Source: Lineus longissimus (lineage: Eukaryota; Nemertea; Pilidiophora; Heteronemertea; Lineidae). From it: a stretch of 64,000 nt of DNA. Shown here piece by piece: positions 12,818-24,450 of this stretch (within the stretch, counting starts at the first letter, position 1; the number at the start of each line of letters is the position of its first letter). Below the pieces are notes generated by a model. The model was not told the origin of the DNA, made no database searches, and worked only from the letters and a program-made list of their open reading frames with translations. The stretch lies in contig NC_088318.1 of the NCBI RefSeq assembly GCF_910592395.1, positions 6,532,756 through 6,596,755 on the forward strand, written 5' to 3'. Position numbers and translations under genes: made by a program.

Positions 12818-13108
12818 TGTCATGTTGGGATCGTCAACAGAATTCGAATGGACTAAGAATATCCTCTTATCATGTTATAAGTTTATTCACTATAATTTCC
12901 TAGACAAAAAGCCACATCAGGGCAAGAGTCGGATGACCAGCAATAGACAATAGATAGGGCAACGCGTGACCTATAGAGACGGAGGTCCGCGCACTTCTGA
13001 TCGCTTGACCCAGTTTATACCTGGAGATCAGCCTCCTTCCACGTGGTCACGTGACGGAGGGTCCTAACGCTGAGGCTCCTCATTGAAGGGTCTAAACTAT
13101 ATATAACA
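12818..13108. repeat. 3' LTR of the miniature element
   Basis: Right terminal repeat, 291 bp, followed directly by the ATAT target duplication. Confidence 0.7.
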
Positions 13109-13249
13109 ATATACAGGAGCTGCAAAGCACATCGCAAAATCAACAAAACAGGTCAGGTGGACCTCGCGTGGCCAAGACAACACCAGCTGCTGTGATGAGG
13201 CCACCAGCGGTTAGGGTCAGATATATTTATACTCGGCGTCCAAGCAACA

Positions 13250-13984
13250 CTGCCAGATCAAATCCACTATCTGAGGCCAGTTTCGAGTCTTTATTTCAAA
13301 GCGGGGGGTGCCTGACCTGTTGTACCAGCCAAATCCTCAAAATCCACCTCAGATGAAAAGTCGTAATCCACTGCTTGTCATCACCAAACCCAGGATAAAA
13401 TGTGGTTGCCTATCTTCAGCTAATTGACTGATTAAAGAAAAAATTTTAATCATCATAAAAAATACTGGAATGTATAGTATGTTATAAGAGGATTAATTGG
13501 TCTCATGTATGATATGTCATCGTTGCCTTAATAGGAATTCTGTTTCTTCAGAGTGGCTTTTATGTACCCGTGGCGTCAGTGCCATCATATATTAGTCCAA
13601 GGGGCCTCACTGTGGTATCTAATGCTACAAGAGGACATGGAGCAGCAGCAAGTTCACTATCTGAGGCAAGTATCAAGAGAAAGAAATGGGGTATCTGACC
13701 TGTTGTACCCGGCTAAACCCTAAAACTAAAAGCAATTTCAGTCAAGTTTTCATAATCCACAGGTCACCAAACCCATCAAAATATTCTGCTTGGCATGATA
13801 GCCGACATTGATTTTTGCCTTTTCACAGAAAATACCATTCCTGCCTCTTTTAGGGTACAAATAATAACATGTGTAATGCTGGACTTGCAACAAAACATTA
13901 CTCCCAAATAAATCAAGTGATTTTTCATTCCAAACTGTTGCAGAATATGTAATCTTTGCCTGAATAGATATTTTGTTTCTTCAG
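13250..13984. repeat. Tandem duplication of an exon-intron unit
   Basis: The segment after CACTATCTGAGGC (13261 and 13651), followed by CTGACCTGTTGTACC and ending in an intron with TTTGTTTCTTCAG-type acceptors, occurs twice. The period is about 390-430 bp. It duplicates one cytoplasmic-tail exon together with its downstream intron. The first copy (about 13150-13298) has lost similarity over its 5' half. Confidence 0.65.
13552..13669 (+). CDS. Cytoplasmic-tail exon, duplicate copy
   Basis: Acceptor GTTTCTTCAG precedes it and a GTATCA donor follows GAGGCAA. In frame it reads SGFYVPVASVPS, then VVSNATRGHGAAASS, closely matching the exon at 13985 (SGFYVPAASVPS and VVSNAPRGYGAAASS). It lacks the PPxY-containing second half of that exon and its 3' reading differs. 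It is either an alternative exon or a degenerating duplicate. Protein identity is unknown. Confidence 0.5.
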
Positions 13985-14212
13985 AGCGGTTTTTATGTAC
14001 CCGCGGCATCCGTACCATCAGGTGCTAGTTTAAGGTGCCACACTGTGGTGTCCAATGCTCCAAGAGGCTATGGAGCTGCAGCAAGCTCCCCCAGGAGCTA
14101 CCCAGATGCGGCCAATGCCGATACATCGGGGGAGAATCCAACCATCGGACCGCCACCGTCATATGAGGATGCGATGCGGAATGATAACCAGAACCACGCG
14201 AAAGATCCAATG
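13985..14212 (+). CDS. Cytoplasmic-tail exon with PPxY motif
   Basis: The exon starts after GTTTCTTCAG and ends at ATG|GTGGGT, 76 codons in phase 0. It begins SGFYVPAASVPSG, is rich in Ala, Ser, Pro and Gly, and contains GPPPSYEDAM, a PPxY motif that in membrane proteins typically binds WW domains of Nedd4-type ubiquitin ligases. It has no transmembrane segment. Together with the terminal exon at 14869 it forms the C-terminal tail of a membrane protein. The incoming phase 0 equals the outgoing phase of the IgSF transmembrane exon at 61377, so it may be the tail of another member of that family; this link is inference. Confidence 0.6.
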
Positions 14213-14868
14213 GTGGGTTAAAATACCTTACCCTTAGATACCTTTTCTTTTGTATGTCATATCTTGATGCTTGATTACACAGTGGCCCTCTTTTTGAAAC
14301 TCATCAAAAGTTCTTTTGAAATAACACGATTATCATTTTGGGAGATTATGAGCTTTCTTAAAGGGGTATGCCGTTCATAATTACTTGTGGTCCAGTTGAA
14401 TAGAAATCCACTTATACACAATGTCGTAGTGCAGTTATTATGTATACAAATTTGTTTAAACTTATTATTCATAGTAGGGAGCATCCATTAAGTACGTACG
14501 CACGAAAACACCATTTTTAGACCCCCTCCCCCTTAATATGTATTTCGCAATTGGACGTTTTTCAATTCAATTACAAATTCAAAATTTTTAACGATCGGCG
14601 TGTAGGCCTTTAAAGTCTTACCAATTAAAAAACTATTTTCGGACTTTATATCTCCACAAATCAATATCATTTGCAAATGTGCAGTATGGCTAAAATTTAC
14701 AATCCCCGATCGGAAATGACGCATTCAACTATGAATACATTGAATATGGCGCTTCTTTAGTCAACCGATCACCTTTGTTTGGGCCGTGAATGGGGATTGT
14801 AAACTCGTTTCATTGGTGGTTTGCAGTACCCAGGTTCGATTATGATTTTCTCTTTTGTTCTGCTCCAG

Positions 14869-14928
14869 CTTCCTACTTACGAAGAAGTCACAGACGGAAC
14901 GCCAGCTGATAAACAAACATTTCTGTGA
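14869..14928 (+). CDS. Terminal exon with LPTYEEV motif
   Basis: A good acceptor (TTTTGTTCTGCTCCAG) is followed by 19 codons beginning LPTYEEVTDG and the stop TGA at 14926. LPTY fits the LPxY/PPxY class of WW-domain ligands and continues the phase 0 of the previous exon. The two motifs would lie about 20 residues apart, a common arrangement in tails regulated by Nedd4-family ligases. No clear AATAAA signal follows within about 200 bp. Confidence 0.55.
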   Translation, partial: LPTYEEVTDGTPADKQTFL

Positions 14929-15258
14929 CAATGTGTGATGAAAATAAGGACCACCGGAGACTCCATGTTAGTGCATGTTCAGGTAGTTGGCTGTGGTTGG
15001 CAGGTATTGCTATATTTGCTGTTGGACATGTTGGATGGAGAAGTTTGGAAAAACATTGGATTAGATCTGTTATCATTTAAACGGGGACTGTAGGCAGGCA
15101 CAGAGGGTCCTGTTGGTCATCTTCAGCTGCCAAATATGCACAGGTACAAGACTGGGTCATGTTTGATTCAGTATCAGATATCCTCATACAAACGTGAATT
15201 GTACTGTTAATAGGGGAGACTGTATTAGTGAATTTGTGTAACTTAATCTGACCAACCA
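14929..15258. other. Downstream region, no feature
   Basis: Probably 3' UTR and flank of the tail gene. No further exon recognised. Confidence 0.35.
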
Positions 15259-15388
15259 GGGTCCAGTTGTTAGAAAGCATGTTAACTTATAACATGATGT
15301 TGACATCTTGTTTCATGTACATCAATGCACATGTTACAACATATCAGCATGATGTTATGTGCTAACATGCTTTCTAACAACCGGACCC
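15259..15388. mobile_element. 130-bp hairpin MITE
   Basis: A near-perfect inverted repeat. The left arm starts GGGTCCAGTTGTTAGAAAGC and the right arm ends GCTTTCTAACAACCGGACCC. Arms are about 48 bp with a short loop. There is no coding capacity. Target duplication is not clear. Confidence 0.75.
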
Positions 15389-16801
15389 AAGCCTTTGCCT
15401 ATTGACTCCGTTTTAATGGGAACTGTAGGAAGGGGTCACTTCGTGGTCTCCTGGTGACTGCACAGTCAGCTAGGGGCTGGGTCTGGTCTGACTTTGAGAT
15501 AAAAATGTCCCTGGCACAACCACAAATACCGTAATGGACTGTGAGATGGTAGATACACCTATTGGTGACTCTACTAACCTAATCTGGCCACCCAACTCCA
15601 GACTACAGTCTCCCTCTATTATTGAGCATGTTATAGTCTGCCATAGCAGATTAGTATATTGCGTATTAGGAGAGCATTTATAAACTTACATGACATATGT
15701 ATGAATCTTACCATTGACTTGGAGTATGTAATCAAACAATCAAAATATGGGAGATATAAAACAACTCACAGGTAATATTTTTGTGCATGATTTTTGTGGT
15801 GACCAGGTTGAATGTGATAGTGCTATCATCATCATTTATATTGTTTATACATGTACTTCAATCTGATTAATTTTTTACTTGATAATCCAGGTTAAAGGAA
15901 ATTCGTGAAACAGTGACTGTGAAATTAGACGGTTATTGAACCTACCTCCAAATTTTCGATGATGTACTTGTCTTGTTTACGGATTGGCCTTGATCTCAAG
16001 ATGGATGCAAGGTAAAGGTCCGAGGATTGAATCTATCTAGGTCACTCGGTTAAAGGACTTAAGAACACCAAAAATCCATTGACTGCGATGTCTGTAAATC
16101 GGCACTGATTGAACACTAAGACTTTACAATTCACTGCCATTTCCAAGAAAAGGTCATATGCCTTGGTTTGAGTGACGAAATAAAGGGCATTTCTCATTAG
16201 AGCAAAGTGGTAGTGAATGCTTCAGTCAGGCCGAACTGTGTTACGTGGAACTAAAACGATGGATTGGGCTCCCCACGTCTACCCAACACTGCTCCATAAC
16301 ATGGCAAGGTGACTGGCCAGACTTACCTTGGACCTTGGCCTTGTTTCCATCTCGAGAGCGTGGTCATTCCATGAACAAGATGGACGGTGTGTCGTCGCAA
16401 ATTTGGAGGTTGGTTCAAAAATCACCGTTACTGTTCGACAAATTTTCTATATCTGTTGTTTGTAATGGATTGTTTTGTATTTTATACATTGTTTCAGTTC
16501 TAAATTATGTGCTGTAAGTGACGACATGTAAATCAAAGCATTTCAGGATCATTCGGAGCCAGTTAGGCCAACCTTTTGATGTTTTTAGAACAGCCCCCTA
16601 AATTCACTTACATTGGCAAAATAGAAAAAAAACTAGTCGTTCTCTGGCTGATTATTTTAATTGAAGGTTTAATTTTTTTAGTTTAGTTAAGTTTTCCTTT
16701 AAATGAGAAGTGTCTCAAAAAATGCAGGGCTGGCACGAATATACTCCATCACCAGAACTATAACACCAGATAACTCCACCCCGAGCCAGTCAATTATTTC
16801 T
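15389..16801. other. No feature recognised
   Basis: Intergenic. The frame at 16245-16517 has no supporting motif or splice context. Confidence 0.45.
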
Positions 16802-17549
16802 GGGGTGTCTACAAAACCAAGACCCAAGACCCAAGACCTACAAAACCAAGACCCAAGACCCAAGATGTTGATGGGTCTTGGTTTTGTAGGTCTTGGTTTT
16901 GTAGGTGGGGTCTTGGTTTTGTAGGTCTTGGGTCTTGGGTCTTGGTTTTGTAGACACCCACACAGGTGTCTACAAAACCAAGACCTACAAAACCAAGACC
17001 CCCACCTACAAAACCAAGATCTACAAAACCAAGATCTACAAAACCAAGATCCATCAACAAACCTACTCCAAACTAGTACCTAGTACCATAGTACCTGCCC
17101 AAGAAGTAATTACATTGTTCTTTTTTTTCATTCACCCTTACCCTTTGGAAAGCTAGGCTATATTATCACGAATACCCTCGAGAGGACTATTTAAGGTATT
17201 TTAGCTTTTGTATTATATCCTTACCCCGAGATCCTTATTTTCTTGGAAAAGCTTAACCAGTGTTAAATGTTCTGAACAGAATCTGAGTACAAAGCATCAA
17301 AGAGCTTGTTTATATAGGAGCTTCTGTTTTATTGATAAATTGCAACTTCCTGCTGAAAAAAGGAGAGATGTAGATGGGGTCTTGGTTTTGTAGGTCTTGG
17401 TTTTGTAGATGGGGTCTTGGTTTTGTAGGTCTTGGTTTTGTAGATGGGGTCTTGGTTTTGTAGGTCTTGGTTTTGTAGGTGGGGGTCTTGGTTTTGTAGG
17501 TCTTGGGTCTTGGGTCTTGGTTTTGTAGGTCTTGGTTTTGTAGACACCC
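16802..17549. mobile_element. Mutator-like element with tandem-repeat termini
   Basis: Ends GGGTGTCTACAAAACC and GGTTTTGTAGACACCC, flanked by ATTATTTCTG on both sides (10 bp, or 9 with one ambiguous base). Each terminal region is made of tandem CTACAAAACCAAGAC units in inverted orientation (16805-17050 and 17378-17549), including an internal head-to-head junction near 16950-16970. The central 300 bp carry no transposase. A 9-10-bp target duplication and G-rich termini fit a non-autonomous Mutator-like (MULE) element. All open frames here are repeat translations. Confidence 0.7.
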
Positions 17550-17838
17550 ATTATTTCTGGGTGCTTGATGCATGAAATAGGCTATTGCTAGGGTCATCAA
17601 TATTCACCATGAAGGTGGACCTGGTGACTTTTCTTTGTCTGGTGTTAAGAGTATTTTACATACCATCTGTAGAGATGGTTCTTCTAAGATATATTGGTTC
17701 TCAAATTCCATTTTGTAGAATGAACAGACCCATCAAAGGAGATTAAGCTTTGTTTTACTGCCAAATTTTATGCTATTGCATGTAATTGACCTAGAAAGAT
17801 ATTTATACTGACTTGTGTGTAATAAATGTATGTTGTTT

Positions 17839-18168
17839 TCATCATCATCATATTACCGGCGTCGTAAATCCTATTGGATTTTGGCCGGAGGTATGGAGTC
17901 CACTCATAGGCTACTGTCCACCTATGTGGGATCTTTTACTTGCCCTGGTATAGACACTCAGGTACAAGGGACCACAGCTTTTAGTCTCAACCAACAGCCC
18001 CTCAAGTATTTCATACGTTGAATGTGTTGTGAAGAGCCAGGAATTTGAGTTCCTTGAAAGTCACGCCGGATCATCCACAGATACAATCCTGGGTTCTCCC
18101 CGGATTGAAACCCGGGCCCTATTGTGTGGTAGCCAGCAGTGTTAACCACTAGGATATGAGGCTCCCCT
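17839..18168 (-). mobile_element. tRNA-derived SINE, full length
   Basis: Read on the minus strand it begins GGGGAGCCTCATATCCTAGT, then GGTTAACAC (A-box-like), then GGGTTTCAATCC (B-box-like), as in tRNA-derived polymerase III promoters. The body contains CCAGGGCAAGTAAAAGATCC and the 3' tail is (ATG)n. 5'-truncated relatives on the plus strand are at 32913 and 57347. It is not a functional tRNA gene, because the head is fused to a 250-bp body. Confidence 0.85.
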
Positions 18169-18884
18169 TCCCCTGCCCAGATAAAGGATTAGTACACGTA
18201 GTTTCTTTCCATGTAGTCCGATGAAGGTATAGTGTGTCTGACGATTTAGGAGATGCCTATTGTTGGATATTCTCAATTGTCAGATTCTATTGATGTCAAA
18301 TTTCCGATCTTAGGCGGATTTCAGACTTTTTCCTCTTGCTGAATGTCAAATTTAATAGCAGGAATGGAAAGACCCCTCTCTCAACTCTCTGTAAAACTTT
18401 GAATTTTCAAAATTGGACCAAAGATGAGCATTTTTGAGGCATTTTTGTGCAAGTTAGTGCAGTTCAAAGGACAAGTGTTTACAAGAAAAAGATGTCAGAT
18501 TTTTGCTGTAGTTTATTGGCATCCCTGAGATTCTGAAAAACTCCACTTGGACATTTGCATGTCCATGCAGTGTTCTGAATCTCAATCTTTAGATTTCTCA
18601 GATAAAAAATGGAATAAATAATAGATAAGTAAAAAATAATTGATAACCTTTTGTTCATGTACTGGAGAGTTAAAATTGCAAGTCTTACTTTACAATGGCA
18701 CCGTATAGGGAGTCTTTCCAACTGTTATTATCCTGATCCTCTTGGTTTCGCACTTCCTTGAAAGGCCAACCATGTTCACTAAAAGAAATTGATGAAAAAA
18801 TAAAAATCGGGGAAATTTTTAAGATTTTGAAAGCGGCGCTACAGTATTTGTGAGGATTACCTGTATACCTAATGCTTTATTGTT
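18169..18884. other. No feature recognised
   Basis: AT-rich intergenic sequence. Confidence 0.45.
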
Positions 18885-19215
18885 TGTATGCATATTGATT
18901 ACATGTACATGTACTCCTTTATTGTTTGTTTGCATATTGATTGCCTGAATACATGTAATCCTTTATTGTTTGTATGCATATTGATTACATGTATACATGT
19001 ACTCCTTTATTGTTTGTATGCATATTTATTACCTGCATGTATACCTATGTATTTATTGTTTGTATGCATATTTATTACCTGTATATATGTACTACTTTAT
19101 TGTTTGTATGCGTATTTATTACCTGTATATATGTACTACTTTATTGTTTGTATGTATATTTATTACCTGTTTACTTTACCTCTTTGTTTGTATACATATT
19201 TATGTTTATTTTTAA
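18885..19215. repeat. Minisatellite, roughly 50-58-bp unit
   Basis: Six to seven copies of a unit containing TTTATTGTTTGTATGCATAT and TATTACCTGTATATATGTAC. Overlapping frames on the plus strand are periodic translations and not genes. Confidence 0.8.
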
Positions 19216-20012
19216 TACATGTAAGCTCCTCTGTGTTAATTTCAAAATATGCTACTTATTTGCCATCTAACTAATAAGTCAAGTGCCATTTTCCTCAGGC
19301 AATGACACTGCGCATGGAACTATTTTGCTAATGAAAGTGATTTTTCAACCAAAAAATTGCTGAATAAATGACATTCTGATTTTGGGTGATTGCACAGAGA
19401 AAACGAACTACATGTATTTGAGAAAATATATATTCTATACTTCAGCGTCCAAAGTATGATACTTAGTTTGCCAGATTCAGAAAAACCATGACCAATTTCC
19501 CCAGCCATCTAAGGCTTGTTTTGCATGCAGTCCCATTTTTCCTGGAGTGGAGTTTCATGCCAAGTTGCTCAATCAGCATTAGAATACCAGCGTTAGTTCA
19601 ACTAAGCGTTACCCTTCAGTTCAATTACAATGTTAACATTGGATTTAACCCCAAAGTCACCGGCACTGCATCCTCGAAAATCCAAAGTCAGTCGTATCCT
19701 CCTCCCCTCGCACACCGGTCGATATAACCGAGTGTTGGCCCGAGCTTCAGGATGCCGGTACTGCTAACGTGGATTGTGCATCTGGGCCCAAGCTCACCTT
19801 CAGGATGTGTGATATATGCGGCGGTCAGCCATCCAAATTATGACCGTGCTCGGTGTTCATTTGCTTACCTTCCATGCTCCGTGACTACGCGCCAACCTCC
19901 AAGGCCATAAAGGTATTCCTCTACGACCGGCAGCTTTAACGGTGCCATATAACTCGAGAGTGCAGTGCAGGATGATAGTGTATATAATAAAAGTTTCCCA
20001 TCGGAAATTTAT
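19216..20012. other. No feature recognised
   Basis: Nothing coding or repetitive identified. Confidence 0.4.
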
Positions 20013-20016
20013 TTAA

Positions 20017-20315
20017 AGGGACAACTTAGGCAGGAGTTGTTTTGTTTTTTTCATACAAAAATGGCTTCCAGCAGGATCGGGACTTCTCCAAACAGGATAA
20101 TTGAAAAGTTATGGACCTGCAATAAACAATGCACTAGAACGGGGTGTAACCATAGGCCGGCCTGAAATTCACTGGCCATGTCCAAAACTGCCTCGCAACA
20201 CCGTCTATAATCATTATTTGAACACGGCAACCGTGATACTACTGGTGGCGGCGCATGGTGTCAAGCAGGGTCATCATCCTCCTGGTCAGGTAACTACCAC
20301 GCCCAAGTTGTCCCT
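20017..20315. mobile_element. 299-bp MITE with TTAA target duplication
   Basis: Terminal repeats AGGGACAACTTAGGC and GCCCAAGTTGTCCCT are flanked by TTAA at 20013-20016 and 20316-20319. TTAA sites are used by piggyBac and Kolobok-type transposases, and the AGGG start favours the latter. Internal sequence (CTTCCAGCAGGATC, TGTCCAAAACTGCCTCGC) recurs in degenerate copies at about 5140-5440 and 39165-39335. Confidence 0.75.
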
Positions 20316-20479
20316 TTAAGTCTTGCTGTCACTCTGAAACCGTGCAATATATTTGTATGAAAAGGACCGTGTAGTGTTATTTCTGAAACAAAAGAAATAT
20401 AGCATCTGCTGTTGTCTTTTCTCTTTCTTGGTGTTATCAACTATGGGTACTTTTTGAAGATATGAATAAATGTTTAATA

Positions 20480-21502
20480 CAAACGCCAGTTAGTTGCAAT
20501 GACCCTTGGAGGCAATTGTTCCTGCTGCACATTGATACAATAACCCTGAGGGACATTTGATCCTGTTACACCGCCCACAGTCTGGCCCAATGACCCTGGG
20601 AGACATTTGTTCCACTGGCCACAGTTGAGCACAATGACCCTAAGGACTCCCTGTTACGCCCACCACAGTTTAGCACAATAACCCTGAGGAACATCAATTG
20701 ATCCCATTACGTCGGGCTCATTTGGGCACAATAACCCTAGGAGATATTTGCTCCTGTTACACCGGCCACATTGACACTATGACCCTGAGGTACTTCTTCT
20801 TCCTGTCACACCGGCCACAGTTGGTTGCAATTACCCTGGAGACATTTGTTCCTATTACATTGGCCGTAGTTGAGCACAATGATAGTTGGTCTGCGTGACA
20901 TTTTCCCTGTTACACCCACCACAATTGGGTACAATGACCCTTGGTGACATTTGTTACTGTTACACCCGCCACACTGTTAACCGATAAAAACTCGAGGGAG
21001 CATTATTTCGAATGTACTCATGACAATTGTTACTGTTCACACCGGCCCCCCTCTCCGGCATAACAATCCTGGGAGACATTTGTTCCTAATACACAGGCCA
21101 CAATTTTAAAGCACAATGACCCTGAGGGAGATTTATTCCTGTTGCACCTCCCGCAGTTTTTTCCTGTTACACCGGCCACTTGGTACCCTGAGGTACATTT
21201 CCTGTCACACCGGCCACAGTTGGGCGCAATTACCCTGAGAGACGTATTCCTATTAAACTGGCCATCCTGGGAGACATTTTCCCCTGTTACACCCGCCACA
21301 ATTAGGTATAGTGACCCTTGGTGACATTTCTTACTATTACACTCGCCACAATTAACCCATAAGGTCTCGAGGTATTATCATTTCGAATGTACTAATTACC
21401 CACAGAGACATCACAGCCGTCACCACAACCCTGGGCGACATTTTTTCCTAGCCTTGGAGGCATTTCTCCCTGTTAGGCTACACTGGCCACAGTTCGGCAC
21501 AA
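20480..21502. repeat. Diverged minisatellite (CACCGGCCACAGTTG unit)
   Basis: About 17 irregular copies of a 50-60-bp unit with three recognisable parts: AATGACCCTGAGG, GACATTTGTTCCTGTTAC and ACCGGCCACAGTTG. The array is interrupted by the LINE at 21503 and resumes at 22737. Confidence 0.8.
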
Positions 21503-22736
21503 ATTATTATTATTATTATGTATCTTTATTCATGTAATAATCGATTACATTGTGGTGTGCGTATAACAAAAGAACGGAAGGTGACAAAAAGATTCACAAA
21601 TACCGTACTTAACATAATTTGTATGTTTACAATAGTGTACATCAAGCCTAAAAAAACCGGCGGAGGACGGCCGCAGAAATCAGAGCCATCCCCCAGTCAC
21701 CATAAGATAGTGCTTATGAGATCTATTGTGTGCACAGGAAGTCTAGAATGGCATTTACCATTGCTTTATCATCAGTGTCCATACTGTCCCTTAGTCCCAG
21801 GAAGTCCCTGATCGCTGCGGCTCTCCTCAAAATTTCATCTCGTGGTTTGACAAGCTCTGGTTTACTTACCTCTAGCCACAATATCCTGCCAAGGAATGTT
21901 GTATGATTCTGCCATTAAACTGAGAGATTTGGAAACATCCGAGTTAATTACTCCCGCCCTTCAATTTGTAAGATAATTTTACATAGATGTTTTCTGAGAG
22001 TAAAGCTCGCATTAGGAAATTATACAGCCTGATATGGAGCATAAAATCAATCGGATTGGAGTTGATTAAGGTAGGGACAAGAGCACAGTGTGTTCTGGGG
22101 TTAAGACCAATCAGCCTCCTAATTGCCTTCCTCCAAGCAGTGTAAACCTTCTCTGTGGACCTCTCTGATAGATTCCACAGCGTGCACCCATACAATGACA
22201 TACAAAGTGTGGTAAATAGTTTAACCTTTGTATCGACCTTACAGTAGTGGAATTTAGAAAGTAACAAATTCACCCGTCTGTTAAAATCTGACACGGTGTT
22301 AATAATATTTGAGTCTCCTTTCTTTGGGCCTATAACAATACCCAAGTGAACCGCCGTGCTGTCGGCCTGAACACGGACCCCCTGAAAGAGAACAAAAATA
22401 TCCCGGTAGTCGACTCTGCCGTGATCAGATTGGAAAAACAAAAGTTTGCATTTGGTGGGATTAAATGTTATCATATACTCGACTGAAAACTCTCCCGCTA
22501 TCTGCAGCTGTATATTCAACGATAATTTTGATGGGCATAAAATAATGATATCGTCGGCGTAGCCAAACGCACCAACAAAGTTAGTTCCTATATGGCATCC
22601 GACCCCTGAGCCCTTTTATAGTTTCAGGAGTAAAACATCGATATAAGTCGAAAAAAGAAAAGGGGATAGGATCCCACCTTGCTTAACCCCATTTGAAACC
22701 GTGAAATAAACTGCATGAATGTAACCCTATTGGATT
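21503..22736 (-). mobile_element. CR1-like LINE fragment inside the minisatellite
   Basis: A minus-strand non-LTR element. Its 3' end is an (AAT)n tail at 21503-21520 and its 5' truncation lies near 22720-22736. Minisatellite sequence lies on both sides, so it inserted into the array. A 22-bp stretch at the 5' junction (22720-22738) is identical to a SINE-derived stretch at 23537. Confidence 0.8.
21944..22710 (-). pseudogene. LINE reverse transcriptase, C-terminal part
   Basis: On the minus strand, motif B (GVKQGGILSPFLF, near 22690) is followed by a stop, then the catalytic YADD box (FGYADDIIIL, near 22555). The thumb and C-terminal region follow (FNPTKCKLLFF, SLYGCTLWNLS, AWRKAIRRLIGL, IDFMLHIRLYNFL). 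This pattern is typical of CR1-group LINEs. The in-frame stop and 5' truncation show it is dead. Confidence 0.85.
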
Positions 22737-22800
22737 GACATTTTCCCTATTACACCCGACACATTTAGGTACAGTGACCCCTGGTCATATTTCAATTAGT
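22737..22800. repeat. Continuation of the interrupted minisatellite
   Basis: GACATTTTCCCTATTACACC, then GGTACAGTGACCCCTGG, match units at 20890-20950 and 21270-21320. Confidence 0.7.
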
Positions 22801-23418
22801 CATAAATCAGTCACTGGAATACACAACTTAAGTTTACGTTTCGCCAGTGTCCACCGAGAGATACCAGGAGATCCCGATGATGGAATTAACAAGGTCCGTA
22901 ACAAGTTGTAACACAAGACGCTCAGCTGTGGATAAGCGGAAGATACTCTTAAGCTGTCTCATTTTTCTCACCCCGTGTGACAGCACCGTGCTGGAAACAC
23001 ACAGCGGGGCAACCAACCCCGATTCGGTCTGGTTGTGATTGTTTCATCTTGTCCCCAATCCTCTCTCTTTGTGTATGTATATAGCAGTGCTCACAATTGA
23101 TAGCATTATCATCATCTATTTCATATGCGATCAGGTCATATTGAAATGTTGATTATGAAGGTTTTGCTGTGGTTCTTTTAGACTGTAACGATGATGGAAC
23201 GAGCGGGTAGCAACAGATGACTTTATTACTTAGGACATCACTACAATGTTACACTGATTACACAGAGGCGACACCTGTCTTTAGAACATTGAACTAAACA
23301 TCTGAAGACACGAGTCCATTGGTTTTATCGTTGTTAGATCCCATTAAGTGTTGCTATCCGCTCATTCCATTATCAGGCTAAAATAACCACAGCAAAACCT
23401 GTTATAATGCTGTTGATT
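22801..23418. other. No feature recognised
   Basis: Intergenic sequence without recognisable exons or repeats. Confidence 0.4.
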
Positions 23419-24178
23419 TATGGCTGGCGCGAGTGGACCAAATTCAGAATTATGCCACGGCATAAATAGGAATTGTGGTGCACCATAAATCGACCAATCA
23501 AAACCTCGGATCTCGTGAATTATGCCGCGGCATAAATGTAACCCTATTGGATTGACGGAGGTATGGAGTCCACCGGGGGCTATTGTCTATGGCTGGCGCG
23601 AGTGGACGAAATTCAGAATTATGCCACGGCATAAATATGAATTGTGGTGCACCATAAATCAACCAATCAAAACATCGGATCTCGCATAATTCAGAATTAT
23701 GCCTTATGCCACGGCATGAATAGGAATTGTGATGCACCATAAATCAACCAATCAAAACATCGGATCTCGCAAAATTCAGAATTATGCCACGGCATAAATA
23801 GGAATTGTGGTGTGTGGCATAATTAGACCAATCAGAAGGTGGCAATCATCTATGGCTGCATGGCGCGAGTGGACAGAATTCAGAATTATGCCACGGCATA
23901 GGCCTAAATTGGAATTTTGGTGCACCATTAAATCGACCAATCAAAGCCTCGGGTCTTTCGAATTATGCCGCGGCATAAAGAGGAATTGTGGACGGAAGTG
24001 CGATTTATACCGTACCAAAAAATAAAACGATTGCCACCTTCTGATTGGTCTAATTTTGAATTCTACCGCGGCATAATTCACGAGATCCGATGTTTTGATT
24101 GGTTGATTTATGGTGCACCACAATTCCTATTTATGCCGTTGCATAATTCTGAATTTGGTCCACTCGCGCCAGCCATAG
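23419..24178. mobile_element. Cluster of nested MITEs (TATGGCTGGCGCGAGTGG ends)
   Basis: The outer ends TATGGCTGGCGCGAGTGGAC and GTCCACTCGCGCCAGCCATA are inverted. Internal copies of the left end recur near 23588 and 23850. Palindromic pieces GAATTATGCCACGGCATAAA and CACCATAAATCGACCAATCA recur many times. A SINE fragment (23541-23585, GGAGGTATGGAGTCCAC) is embedded. A simpler 260-bp copy lies at 41857-42116. Confidence 0.7.
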
Positions 24179-24269
24179 TTTGAAAGTTTGTTTAAAAGTT
24201 TTTCATGTGTAAACTTATTCTCTTATCAAAAACGTACTACTTCCAATAAAGAGGGTCGGTTCTTAACGC

Positions 24270-24450
24270 CGCATTGGCATTGGCATTGACATTGACATTG
24301 ACATTGGCATTGACATTGACATTGACATTGACATTGACATTGGCATTGACATTGACATTGACATTGGCATTGACATTGACATTGACATTGGCATTGGCAC
24401 TGGCATTGGCATTGACATTGGCATTGACATTGGCACAGGCATTGGCAATC
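24270..24450. repeat. Hexanucleotide microsatellite
   Basis: About 30 units of ATTGGC or ATTGAC. It is stop-free in several frames on both strands, which produces spurious low-complexity open frames. Confidence 0.95.

Larger units (their letters stand above)
12275..13108. mobile_element. Miniature LTR retrotransposon (TRIM-like)
   Basis: Two direct repeats, 12275-12520 and 12818-13108, both begin TGTCATGTTGGGATCG and end TATAACA, giving TG...CA termini. The whole unit is flanked by ATAT on both sides (12271-12274 and 13109-13112), a 4-bp target duplication. The copies are nearly identical except for about 45 bp missing near the 3' end of the left one. The internal part is only about 300 bp with no gag or pol. 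No convincing primer-binding site or polypurine tract was seen, so replication depends on another element or has ceased. Confidence 0.75.

Noticed and set aside
18095-18168. tRNA gene on the minus strand
   Set aside because: A-box and B-box-like parts are present, but they head a 330-bp SINE with related truncated copies; the cloverleaf is degenerate.
20480-21502. CRISPR-like regularly spaced repeats
   Set aside because: Units are contiguous and diverged with no unique spacers, in animal DNA with LINEs and introns.
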